Origin: Pseudomonadota bacterium
GTDB taxonomy: Bacteria > Pseudomonadota > Alphaproteobacteria > Rhizobiales > Aestuariivirgaceae
Direction: 5' to 3'
DNA length: 6,309 bases
NCBI GenBank assembly: GCA_016522385.1
Contig: JAEKFU010000150.1
Location: 1-6,309 of the forward strand
The first letter of the stretch is position 1; every line of letters begins with the position of its first letter. A program made the position numbers and the translations under genes. This document shows, piece by piece, positions 1 through 5,907 of this stretch. Under the pieces are notes generated by a model, which was given only the letters and a program-made list of their open reading frames with translations, searched no databases and was not told where the DNA came from.

Positions 1-15
1 CCGGTCACTCGGCTA

Positions 16-192
16 GTTACGGAACGCAGCGCGATGTGGGTCATCGGGCAAGTTCCGTAACGACGTCCGATGGCCGGATTTGGGCCACCGAAGGCCGTGT
101 TTCTGCGCCCGCTGGACGTCGTTATGCCCCGCTTGTGGTCAACCAGACCACGGCGCGAAGCATGCCTAGCCAGCAGACGCAGAAACGCGGTC
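16..192. repeat. Palindrome-rich element with interlocking inverted repeats
   Basis: Four inverted repeats are visible. A: GTTACGGAAC at 16-25 and its exact complement at 52-61, enclosing a second stem CGATG/CATCG (32-36/42-46). B: an exact 11-bp pair, 58-68 with 114-124. C: a 23-bp pair, 93-115 with 170-192, 19 of 23 matching; all four differences are transitions, so each can be a G-U pair on one strand or the other. D: GTGGTC/GACCAC (135-140/146-151) with a 5-nt loop, inside C. Arms A-right and B-left overlap, and B-right overlaps C-left, so B and C cross and not all stems can form at once. The octamer AGAAACGC occurs at 181-188 and again at 212-219. No gene is supported in 1-220. I infer a dispersed palindromic or MITE-like repeat, possibly reaching to about 226 and continuing past the left edge. 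A structured RNA is the alternative. No transposase is present. Confidence 0.55.
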
Positions 193-220
193 AAATGATT
201 CCACATGAGAAAGAAACGCT

Positions 221-406
221 CTAAAGGCCTGAAAATCCGACGAGTCGCCAATCCGGGCTGGAAAGGGCAAGACCGCCGCGGCATGACAACTTGCCAAAAC
301 TGATGCGGCCCCTATTTGCCTGTTGTGTGCGGGCCGGCGCGGCTACAGTGCTAGTAATTGCCAATTGGGCAGCGACAAGGAGGGCGGTGGCAGACAGTTC
401 GTGCAT
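221..406 (-). pseudogene. Truncated N-terminus of phytase/esterase-like secreted protein
   Basis: This 61-codon frame starts at an ATG overlapping the cobT stop (TGATG), as expected for a translationally coupled next gene; a TTG lies just before it at 409-407. Residues 1-25 resemble a signal peptide: hydrophobic core ALLVAAQLAI, then an AAPA-type cleavage region, though the short n-region lacks a basic residue. Residues around 43-61 read RGGLALSSPDWRLVGFSGL, which resembles the opening strand and GGFSGL motif of the phytase-like/esterase-like beta-propeller family (COG4246, Pfam Phytase-like). From memory, such a gene commonly follows cobT in Hyphomicrobiales. Family members are several hundred residues long, but this frame ends at TAG (223-221), exactly where the palindrome-rich stretch begins. 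I infer a gene interrupted by insertion or decay. The catalytic region is absent, and whether the remainder survives to the left cannot be seen. A short genuine secreted peptide is less likely. Confidence 0.5.
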
Positions 407-2280
407 CAACCTGCGCGACGCATCCCGCGTGATCTGCTTGGAGCAGCAATGTTTGACTTTTCTTCGAACAGTTCGGCAAGTTTCTCAGTCATCGCACCGC
501 CCAGTTCTTCGGCGTCTATAATCGTTACAGCCCGCCGGTAATAGCGGGTGACATCGTGGCCGATACCGATGGCAATCAGTTCGACCGGAGAACGGTTTTC
601 GATATCCATGATTACCTGCCGCAGGTGGCGTTCCAGATAGTTGCCCGAGTTAACTGAAAGGGTCGAGTCATCGACCGGTGCACCATCGGAAATGACCATA
701 AGTATGCGGCGTTGTTCGGATCGTGCGAGTAGGCGATTGTGGGCCCAGATCAGTGCTTCGCCGTCAATGTTCTCCTTCAACAATCCTTCGCGCATCATTA
801 GCCCGAGATTGCGACGCGCGCGGCGCCAGGGCATATCGGCCGACTTATAAATGATATGGCGCAAATCGTTGAGCCGACCCGGATTTGCAGGCTTGCCCTC
901 GGCCAGCCAGTTCTCGCGGGCTTGCCCGCCCTTCCAGGCTCGGGTGGTAAACCCGAGGATCTCCACCTTGACACCGCACCTCTCTAGCGTGCGCGCCAGA
1001 ATATCGGCGCAGGTTGCCGCGACGGTGATCGGCCGGCCGCGCATGGAGCCTGAATTGTCGAGCAACAGTGTAACGACCGTGTCGCGGAAATCAGTATCCT
1101 GTTCGACCTTGAAGGACAGCGGGTGCAACGGGTCCGTGACAACCCGCGATAGGCGGGCGGCATCGAGGATGCCTTCCTCGAGATCGAAATCCCACGAACG
1201 GTTTTGCTGTGCCATCAAGCGGCGTTGCAGGCGGTTTGCCAGGCGGGCGACGACTCCCTGCAGGTTGGACAGCTGCTTGTCAAGATAACTGCGCAAGCGG
1301 GCCAGTTCTTCGCTGTCGCAGAGATCTTCGGCGGCGATCATTTCGTCGAACCGGTTGGTGTAGACCTTGTAGAAATCGTCATTGGTCAGTGAGGAAAACG
1401 GTAATTGTGGTCGCCAGGGTTCTTCGCCCTCAGTGCTGTCGTCATCGTCCATTTCGGGCGGCATCTGATCGAAATCGATCTCGGCACTATCCTGCATGCT
1501 GTCGTCGCTCTCACCGTCGGCGTCCATCAACTCTTCAGCTGTCGTGCTTTGCTCCTGCTCGCCTTCCTGGTTCTCATCGGACTGACCCTGTTCGGATTCT
1601 TGGTCATCCTCATTTGTGTCTTCGGTTTCGTCGGGATCGTCGCCCAGTTCGTCGGCCATATCCAAGGCGGCGATGAGATCACGCGACAGGCGGGAGAATG
1701 CAATCTGGTCGTTGATTACATGGGTGAGGCCGCCGAGCTGCCCTTCTGCCTTTTCTTCAACCCACGGGCGCCACAGATCGACAAGCGACTTCGAGGATGA
1801 CGGTGGACGTTCTCCGGTGAGGCGTTCACGCACGATCAACGACAGAGCGTCTTCAAGTGCTGATCCGTCATCATTCTTGTCAGAGACTTCGGGACGGTTG
1901 TCGTAGCGCTCGGTGAGCATTGCATCGAGATTCCGGGCGACTCCGGGCATGGCAAGGGCACCGATGGACTCGCATCGGGCCTGCTCAACGGCCTCATAGA
2001 CGGCGCGGGCCATCTTGCCTTGCGGGCGATATCGGGCGTGAACCGTGAGATCATGATTGGCCAGGCGTAGCGCCATTGCGTCCGCTTGCCCGCGTGTCAC
2101 GGAGACTTCGGCTGCCGGTAAGTCGCGATCGATCTGCGGTAAGCGCGCCCGCGTTCCACTTAGATCTGGCGTGTCACCGCCAAAGATCACATTGAGCTCA
2201 GGCTCGTCGGCAATGGTCTTCATGCACTGTGACAGCGCCTGCTGGAAGTCAGCCAATGCGTCTTGCTTGTTCGCAGCCAT
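406..2280 (-). CDS. cobT: Aerobic cobaltochelatase subunit CobT
   Basis: CobT is the VWA-containing partner of the cytoplasmic ATP-dependent cobaltochelatase CobNST. The complex inserts Co2+ into hydrogenobyrinic acid a,c-diamide in the aerobic B12 pathway. The 624-residue product matches the usual family length of about 600-640. Residues 1-200 form the CobT N-terminal region. About 209-287 is a very acidic linker, rich in Asp, Glu and Gln, as in the BchD/ChlD-like relatives. Residues about 400-600 form a VWA domain with MIDAS motif DNSGS at 408-412, the Thr pair at 445-446 (GFTTRAW) and ISDGAP at 530-535. The ATG start lies 8 bases after the cobS stop. No strong Shine-Dalgarno is visible, so coupling to cobS is likely. 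The end overlaps a further reading frame (TGATG). The gene looks intact and the call is firm. CobN is not in the window, which is usual for this locus. Confidence 0.97.
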   Translation of the reverse strand: MAANKQDALADFQQALSQCMKTIADEPELNVIFGGDTPDLSGTRARLPQIDRDLPAAEVSVTRGQADAMALRLANHDLTVHARYRPQGKMARAVYEAVEQARCESIGALAMPGVARNLDAMLTERYDNRPEVSDKNDDGSALEDALSLIVRERLTGERPPSSSKSLVDLWRPWVEEKAEGQLGGLTHVINDQIAFSRLSRDLIAALDMADELGDDPDETEDTNEDDQESEQGQSDENQEGEQEQSTTAEELMDADGESDDSMQDSAEIDFDQMPPEMDDDDSTEGEEPWRPQLPFSSLTNDDFYKVYTNRFDEMIAAEDLCDSEELARLRSYLDKQLSNLQGVVARLANRLQRRLMAQQNRSWDFDLEEGILDAARLSRVVTDPLHPLSFKVEQDTDFRDTVVTLLLDNSGSMRGRPITVAATCADILARTLERCGVKVEILGFTTRAWKGGQARENWLAEGKPANPGRLNDLRHIIYKSADMPWRRARRNLGLMMREGLLKENIDGEALIWAHNRLLARSEQRRILMVISDGAPVDDSTLSVNSGNYLERHLRQVIMDIENRSPVELIAIGIGHDVTRYYRRAVTIIDAEELGGAMTEKLAELFEEKSNIAAPSRSRGMRRAG

Positions 2281-2288
2281 CCGTCAGG

Positions 2289-3278
2289 TCACGAAATAGC
2301 AACATGTGCCGTGGATTCCGGTAAATCCTCGCCAAAACAGCGCTGATAGAACTCTGCTACCAGACCACGTTCCAGTTCGTCGCATTTGTTGAGGAAACTT
2401 ACGCGAAAGCCAAAGGCGATATCGTCAAATATCTCCGCGTTCTCTGCCCAGGTTATCACGGTGCGCGGGCTCATGACCGTAGACAGGTCCCCGTTCATAA
2501 ACGCATTTCGCGTCAGATCCGCAACGCGCACCATGTTGGAAATCGTCTTGCGGCCGTCTTCGCTGTCGTAAGACTTGCATTTGGCCAGTACAATCTCCTG
2601 CTCCTGGGCGTGCGGCAAGTAGTTGAGGCCGACGACGATCGACCAGCGGTCCATTTGACCCTGGTTGATCTGTTGGGTGCCGTGATAAAGACCCGTTGTA
2701 TCGCCCAGACCGACCGTATTCGCGGTCGCGAACAATCGGAACGCGGGATGCGGTCGGATCACGCGATTTTGGTCAAGTAAGGTCAGCTTACCGGCGACTT
2801 CCAGAACACGCTGAATGACAAACATGACATCCGGGCGCCCGGCATCATATTCATCGAAGGTCAATGCGACATTGTTTTGGATCGCCCAGGGCAGAATGCC
2901 TTCGCGGAACTCCGTGACCTGTTTGTCGTCGCGCAGCACAATGGCGTCCTTGCCGACCAGATCGATCCGGCTAATATGACTGTCCAGATTGATCCGCGCG
3001 CAGGGCCAGTTGAGTCGGGCGGCAACTTGTTCAATGTGCGTCGACTTGCCGGTACCATGATAACCGGTGATGATGACGCGGCGGTTGTAGGCAAATCCAG
3101 CAAGGATAGCCAGCGTTGTCTCACGATTGAAGAGGTAGTCTTCATCGAAATCCGGGACATGCTCGGCGGCCTCTTTGTAGGCCGGCACCTGCATGTTGCT
3201 TTCGATCCCGAAGACCTTCTGGACCGAAACCGTTGTGTCGGGCAAACCCGGAATTTCTGCGTTTGTTATCGCATCCAT
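2289..3278 (-). CDS. cobS: Aerobic cobaltochelatase subunit CobS (AAA+ ATPase)
   Basis: CobS is the AAA+ ATPase of the CobNST cobaltochelatase. It forms a ring complex with CobT that drives cobalt insertion by CobN. The 329-residue length is typical. Visible motifs are Walker A GYHGTGKST at 72-80, Walker B with FDEYD at 141-145, sensor-1-like LFATANTVG at 182-190, DRWS at 210-213 as an arginine-finger candidate, and MSPRTVITWAE at 269-279 as the sensor-2 region. The N-terminal segment (about 1-50, with VFGI and VPDFDEDYLF) is CobS-specific. The ATG at 3278-3276 is preceded by a weak AGAAG about nine bases upstream. The gene is followed 8 bases later by cobT, so the two are almost certainly cotranscribed. 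The 308-bp upstream gap suggests its own promoter and leader rather than simple read-through from the J-domain gene. Confidence 0.97.
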   Translation of the reverse strand: MDAITNAEIPGLPDTTVSVQKVFGIESNMQVPAYKEAAEHVPDFDEDYLFNRETTLAILAGFAYNRRVIITGYHGTGKSTHIEQVAARLNWPCARINLDSHISRIDLVGKDAIVLRDDKQVTEFREGILPWAIQNNVALTFDEYDAGRPDVMFVIQRVLEVAGKLTLLDQNRVIRPHPAFRLFATANTVGLGDTTGLYHGTQQINQGQMDRWSIVVGLNYLPHAQEQEIVLAKCKSYDSEDGRKTISNMVRVADLTRNAFMNGDLSTVMSPRTVITWAENAEIFDDIAFGFRVSFLNKCDELERGLVAEFYQRCFGEDLPESTAHVAIS

Positions 3279-3304
3279 ATTGCAAACTTCTGTTGCTGAA
3301 TTAG

Positions 3305-3336
3305 AGGGACTGGCCAGACTGTTGCCAAAAGTCCCT
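3305..3336 (-). promoter_or_regulatory. Stem-loop in the cobS 5' leader
   Basis: On the cobS strand AGGGAC and GTCCCT pair (six base pairs). The stem continues with TGGC/GCCA across a three-base bulge, leaving a nine-base loop. The structure ends 27 bases before the cobS start codon and leaves the weak ribosome site free. It could stabilise the transcript end, mark an attenuation point or bind a regulator. Nothing in the sequence decides which. Confidence 0.3.
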
Positions 3337-3489
3337 GCGCATTGCGAGCGCCACGTGGTTCTAATCCCTGAGACCAGTCATCGCAAGCACGGCATGCAGA
3401 ATCAAAGGGTACTTGGTGACCATATCACGCAAATTTCGCCAACTGAGACAAACTTGCGCGGGCGAATTGCCGCAATTGCAGAATTCCCA

Positions 3490-3517
3490 ATATTAAGTCG
3501 CCGTCAGCCGGCAACAA
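3490..3517 (-). promoter_or_regulatory. Candidate cobST promoter
   Basis: On the minus strand TTGTTG (3517-3512) and TAATAT (3495-3490) lie 16 bases apart, resembling -35/-10 boxes of a sigma-70-type promoter (3/6 and 4/6 matches to consensus). Transcription would start near 3483, giving cobS a leader of roughly 205 bases that includes the hairpins at 3429-3477 and 3305-3336. The same -35 hexamer appears ahead of the J-domain gene. The match is modest. Confidence 0.25.
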
Positions 3518-3586
3518 CGCCAAACCACCCGACGCGAGCGTACATTTGAGTTACTTGAGCGGGGTAACAGACCCTAATCAATAACC

Positions 3587-4204
3587 TCAGCGATAGCCGG
3601 CTTTGCGCAAATAGTCGTAAGCCTGAATGATCTCGCGTAACTTGTCCTCATTGGCCCGACTGCCGCCATTGGCGTCAGGATGTAACCGTTTGACCAGCGT
3701 CTTGTATTGAAGTTTGACTTTTGCGGATGTGGCGGTCTCGTCAAGGCCGAGCGTGTACAATGCTTTTAACTCTGCATTACGCGGTGCACGGCTTGGCCGT
3801 TGTCGGTGTCTGGTGCTGGCTTTTTCGTTCAGCAGATCAAATGGGTCGCGCAAATCTTCACTAGCAGAGGCCTTGCCGGTCCTGAAACGGCCTCCGTTAT
3901 GGGCGGCCCAGGAGTTCTGGCCGAGCCGCCAGGTCGGGCGATGGCCGGTTTCAGCCTCCTTCTGCCAATCTTCGATCTCGGGGTCCTGCATCCCAGAGAA
4001 ATAATTGTACTGCTTGTTGTACTGACGCACATGGTCGACGCAAAAATAGTGGTAGTCGCCTTCAGAGTCGCGACCTTTTGGCGCCGGATGCTTGCCCAAA
4101 CCGTTGCAACCTGGCCATTCGCAGGTCGGAACGCGGTCGCGCAGCAACCGGTCTTCTTCCGGTTTGACCCTGATCCGGTCAAAGTATTTTGATTCCAGTT
4201 TCAT
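3587..4204 (-). CDS. J-domain protein with C-terminal J domain and N-terminal Cys/His motif
   Basis: This 205-residue protein of the DnaJ superfamily (class C, J domain only) has its J domain at the C-terminus, about residues 147-205, with the invariant HPD at 175-177 (KRLHPDANG). J domains stimulate the ATPase of DnaK-type Hsp70. There is no G/F region, CXXCXGXG zinc finger or substrate domain of classical DnaJ. The N-terminal half instead carries a conserved-looking cluster, C28-x4-C33 and C55-x2-H58 with H39 and H52 between, suggestive of a small zinc site; this is inference. A tryptophan- and proline-rich middle (about 79-125) and a basic stretch (RHRQRPSRAPR, 132-142) link the two. From memory, this gene usually sits beside cobS/cobT in alphaproteobacteria, but its client is unknown to me. 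The ATG at 4204-4202 is preceded by GGACGG. It is divergent from bolA and 308 bases upstream of cobS. Confidence 0.9.
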   Translation of the reverse strand: MKLESKYFDRIRVKPEEDRLLRDRVPTCEWPGCNGLGKHPAPKGRDSEGDYHYFCVDHVRQYNKQYNYFSGMQDPEIEDWQKEAETGHRPTWRLGQNSWAAHNGGRFRTGKASASEDLRDPFDLLNEKASTRHRQRPSRAPRNAELKALYTLGLDETATSAKVKLQYKTLVKRLHPDANGGSRANEDKLREIIQAYDYLRKAGYR

Positions 4205-4212
4205 TACCGTCC

Positions 4213-4241
4213 ATTATGGCGTTGCCTGATGGCTTCAACAA
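4213..4241 (-). promoter_or_regulatory. Candidate promoter of the J-domain gene
   Basis: On the minus strand TTGTTG (4241-4236) and CATAAT (4218-4213) are separated by exactly 17 bases, and CATAAT matches the -10 consensus at 5 of 6 positions. The end of the -10 box is only eight bases before the ATG. A start at the usual distance would therefore give a leaderless or nearly leaderless mRNA, and the GGACGG ahead of the ATG could not serve as a ribosome site. Confidence 0.35.
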
Positions 4242-4262
4242 GGCGCGCTTTGCGAAATGCCG

Positions 4263-4277
4263 GCCAAGCCACTTGGC
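4263..4277. repeat. 6-3-6 palindrome over bolA -35 region
   Basis: GCCAAG (4263-4268) and its exact complement CTTGGC (4272-4277) are separated by CCA. The right half overlaps the TTGGCA -35 candidate of bolA. It could be a repressor site or chance; six-base half sites are short. Confidence 0.3.
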
Positions 4278-4299
4278 AATCGTGAGAACAGGTTAACAT
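4273..4299 (+). promoter_or_regulatory. Candidate bolA promoter
   Basis: TTGGCA (4273-4278) matches the -35 consensus at five of six positions. TAACAT (4294-4299) matches the -10 consensus at four of six. The 15-base spacer is short. Transcription would begin near 4306, leaving a leader of about 20 bases that contains the ribosome site AAGGGTGG at 4313-4320, seven bases before the bolA ATG. Confidence 0.3.
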
Positions 4300-4326
4300 C
4301 ATACACTCATCAAAGGGTGGCAAAAC

Positions 4327-4599
4327 ATGTCATTGGGTCAGATCGGACAGCGAATCACGCAGAAGTTAACAGAAGCCTTCTCGCCAGCAGAGCTGAACGT
4401 AATTGATGAGTCTCACAAACATGCCGGACATGTCGGTGCGCGACCGGAAGGCGAAACTCATTTCAAGGTCGTCATCGTTTCGGAGGCCTTTCAGGGCAAG
4501 TCGCGCATCGAACAACATCGGCTAATAAATCAGGTTCTGGCGGAGGAACTTGCCGAACGCGTCCATGCGCTGTCGATTTCGGCCAACGCCGCAACCTGA
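4327..4599 (+). CDS. bolA: BolA family protein
   Basis: This 90-residue protein has the single-domain BolA fold. BolA proteins partner with monothiol glutaredoxins in iron-sulfur cluster trafficking and iron sensing, and some act as DNA-binding regulators. Visible hallmarks are the N-terminal helix IGQRITQKLTEAF, the ETHFKVVIVSEAFQGKS core with H45 (about 43-59), the invariant-type histidine H64 in EQHRLINQVL, and the closing EELAERVHALSIS segment, which matches the C-terminal helix and strand. Length is normal. The ATG follows a good AAGGGTGG ribosome site. It is the only plus-strand gene in the window, divergent from the J-domain gene and converging on the corC-like gene 24 bases away. The subfamily (BolA versus YrbA/IbaG) is not certain, so the symbol is used loosely. 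Confidence 0.93.
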   Translation: MSLGQIGQRITQKLTEAFSPAELNVIDESHKHAGHVGARPEGETHFKVVIVSEAFQGKSRIEQHRLINQVLAEELAERVHALSISANAAT

Positions 4600-4623
4600 A
4601 TCTCAACAAACCCTAGAGCGTGA

Positions 4624-5907
4624 CTACATCCTGCCGCGGGATGGCGTTAGCGGCGTGACTTTGACTGAGGTTAGCTGATTGTGACGCTTGCCGAGAACCT
4701 CAAAACGGAAACCGTGAAATGTGAACGCCTGATTTACTTCCGGTATGATCTGTGCTTCGTGAATGACCAGCCCGGCGATCGTGGTTGCTTCTTCGTCCGG
4801 CAGGTCCCAGTCATATTGCCGGTTGAGATCGCGGATCGGGGTGGTCCCTTCGATGACGAACGCGCCAGATGCTTCACGTTTGACGCCGGTGACTTCAGTA
4901 TCATGCTCGTCGGCAATTTCGCCTACGATTTCCTCCAGGATGTCTTCCAGGGTGACGAGCCCCATCACTTCTCCATACTCATCGATGGTGATGGCAAAGT
5001 GGGTCTTGCGCCGCAGGAACGCGTTCAACTGGTCGGCGGCCGGTGTCGTGTCGGGCACGAACCAGGGCGCTGACGCTATCTCGGCTACATCGATCTTTGT
5101 TGCATCACCGGCATTGGCCTGAAGTGCCGCCAGCAGATCCTTGGCGTGCAGTATGCCGGTGATGTTGTCAGGATCGTCCAGCCAGATCGGAATGCGCGTG
5201 TGACCGCTTCTCAACATATCGGCAATGATATCGGCGGCCGGCAGGCTTGCATCAATCATATGCATCTTGGTGCGGTGAACCATGACATCTGACAATTCCA
5301 ACTCATGTAAATCGAGAATCCCGCCAAGCATATCGCGATCATGCTTGATCACGGCACCTTCGCGGTGATGCAAATCGATAGCACCGCGCAATTCGTCATG
5401 GGCACTCAAGATATTGGTAGCTTTGGATATGTCGACGCCGAACAGTTTCATGACAGTCTTAACAATGAACTGGACGCCCATGACGATGGGCGCCAGCACG
5501 GCGACTAAAACGCGGATGATGGGGCCAACAAACAACGAAAACCGGTCGGTGTGGACAATAGCGTAGGTCTTTGGCATCACTTCACCGAAGACCAGCACCA
5601 GGGCGGTCATAACCAGGGTGGCAAAAACTACGCCCGAGTTTCCGAACAGCTCGACGAACACGCTGGTGGCGAGCGCCGAAGCCAGAATGTTGACAAGATT
5701 GTTGCCGAGCAGGATGGCTCCGAGGAGCCGTTCGGGCATGGCAAGCAAACGTTGGACAATAGCTGCCCGTCGATTGCCGCGACGCTCCAATTCGTGCATG
5801 CGTGCCCGCGAAGAGGCGGTCAATGCGGTCTCGGAGCCTGAAAAGAACGCCGATAGCGCAACTAGACCGATCACAGCGCCGATCGTAATGCCTAAAGTGG
5901 TTGTCAT
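4624..5907 (-). CDS. CorC/HlyC-family (CNNM-type) CBS-domain membrane protein
   Basis: This 427-residue inner-membrane protein has the architecture of the CNNM/CorC family, implicated in Mg2+ (or Co2+) efflux and resistance; the older name hemolysin is misleading. An N-terminal DUF21/CNNM membrane domain (about 1-190) has hydrophobic segments near 4-22, 60-82, 92-108 and 125-150 and the signature motifs FFSGSETAL (21-29), GNNLVN (68-73) and FGEVMPK (107-113). A tandem CBS pair follows (about 205-325, with GHTRIPIW, GILHAKDLL and FAITIDEYGEVMGLVTLEDI), typically an ATP/Mg sensor. The CorC_HlyC domain closes it (about 345-420). Length is typical. The ATG overlaps the aroB stop by four bases (ATGA), so the pair is translationally coupled. 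An AGG lies about eight bases upstream inside aroB. The transported ion cannot be read from the sequence. Confidence 0.94.
   Translation of the reverse strand: MTTTLGITIGAVIGLVALSAFFSGSETALTASSRARMHELERRGNRRAAIVQRLLAMPERLLGAILLGNNLVNILASALATSVFVELFGNSGVVFATLVMTALVLVFGEVMPKTYAIVHTDRFSLFVGPIIRVLVAVLAPIVMGVQFIVKTVMKLFGVDISKATNILSAHDELRGAIDLHHREGAVIKHDRDMLGGILDLHELELSDVMVHRTKMHMIDASLPAADIIADMLRSGHTRIPIWLDDPDNITGILHAKDLLAALQANAGDATKIDVAEIASAPWFVPDTTPAADQLNAFLRRKTHFAITIDEYGEVMGLVTLEDILEEIVGEIADEHDTEVTGVKREASGAFVIEGTTPIRDLNRQYDWDLPDEEATTIAGLVIHEAQIIPEVNQAFTFHGFRFEVLGKRHNQLTSVKVTPLTPSRGRM

Larger units (their letters stand above)
3279..3586. other. cobS leader/intergenic region, no gene seen
   Basis: No credible coding region is present: open frames here are short or run antisense into cobS. 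The stretch holds a candidate minus-strand promoter (3490-3517) and several inverted repeats. AGGGAC/GTCCCT (3305-3310/3331-3336) continues into TGGC/GCCA (3311-3314/3324-3327), with three unpaired A bases, and ends about 27 bases before the cobS ATG. GCAA-AT-TTCGCC (3429-3440) pairs with GGCGAATTGC (3461-3470) apart from a 2-nt bulge. AATTGC-C-GCAATT (3465-3477) is a near-perfect palindrome overlapping that arm, and CCACGTGG (3351-3358) is an 8-bp palindrome. I found no match to the conserved cobalamin-riboswitch B12 box (GCCACTG core) on the cobS strand. No T-rich tail follows any hairpin, so none looks like an intrinsic terminator. Confidence 0.5.
4205..4326. promoter_or_regulatory. Divergent promoter region, J-domain gene / bolA
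   Basis: This 122-bp gap separates two diverging genes and must hold both promoters if neither is read through. The bolA-side and J-domain-side candidate boxes do not overlap: 4273-4299 and 4213-4241. Between and partly over them is a 6-3-6 palindrome, GCCAAG-CCA-CTTGGC at 4263-4277. Its right half covers most of the bolA -35 candidate, a layout compatible with an operator. No known regulator motif is recognised. Confidence 0.45.

Noticed and set aside
1..60. Possible end of a plus-strand gene (frame 1 ending TAA at 58-60)
   Set aside because: Only about 19 codons are visible, with no recognisable C-terminus, and the stop lies inside overlapping palindrome arms A and B.
36..224. 62-codon plus-strand open frame
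   Set aside because: It lies across the inverted repeats, has no ribosome site or recognisable motif, and opposes the truncated gene; most likely chance.
1..230. tRNA or CRISPR repeat
   Set aside because: The stems do not fold into a cloverleaf with the expected loops, and no regularly spaced direct repeats are present.
851..1800. Long antisense open frames (up to 155 codons) inside cobT
   Set aside because: They mirror cobT codon structure on the opposite strand, with low-complexity Arg/Ser-rich products; shadows of a well-supported gene.
2877..3549. Plus-strand open frames across the cobS start and its upstream gap
   Set aside because: They are antisense to clear CobS motifs (Walker A and B) or run through the hairpin region, with no ribosome site or family signature.
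3550..3574. Terminator of the J-domain gene (GTTAC/GTAAC and GGGT/ACCC stems)
   Set aside because: Stems of only four or five base pairs compete with each other and no T tract follows on the minus strand.
3279..3586. Cobalamin riboswitch ahead of cobS
   Set aside because: No B12-box core (GCCACTG) or matching conserved stem was found on the cobS strand; cobST are not classic targets at this locus.
4633..4654. Terminator for bolA (GCCGC/GCGGC)
   Set aside because: Five base pairs with a 12-base loop inside the corC-like coding end and no T-run afterwards.
4681..5073. 130-codon plus-strand frame opposite the corC-like gene
   Set aside because: Antisense shadow of the CBS/CorC_HlyC coding region, with no independent support.
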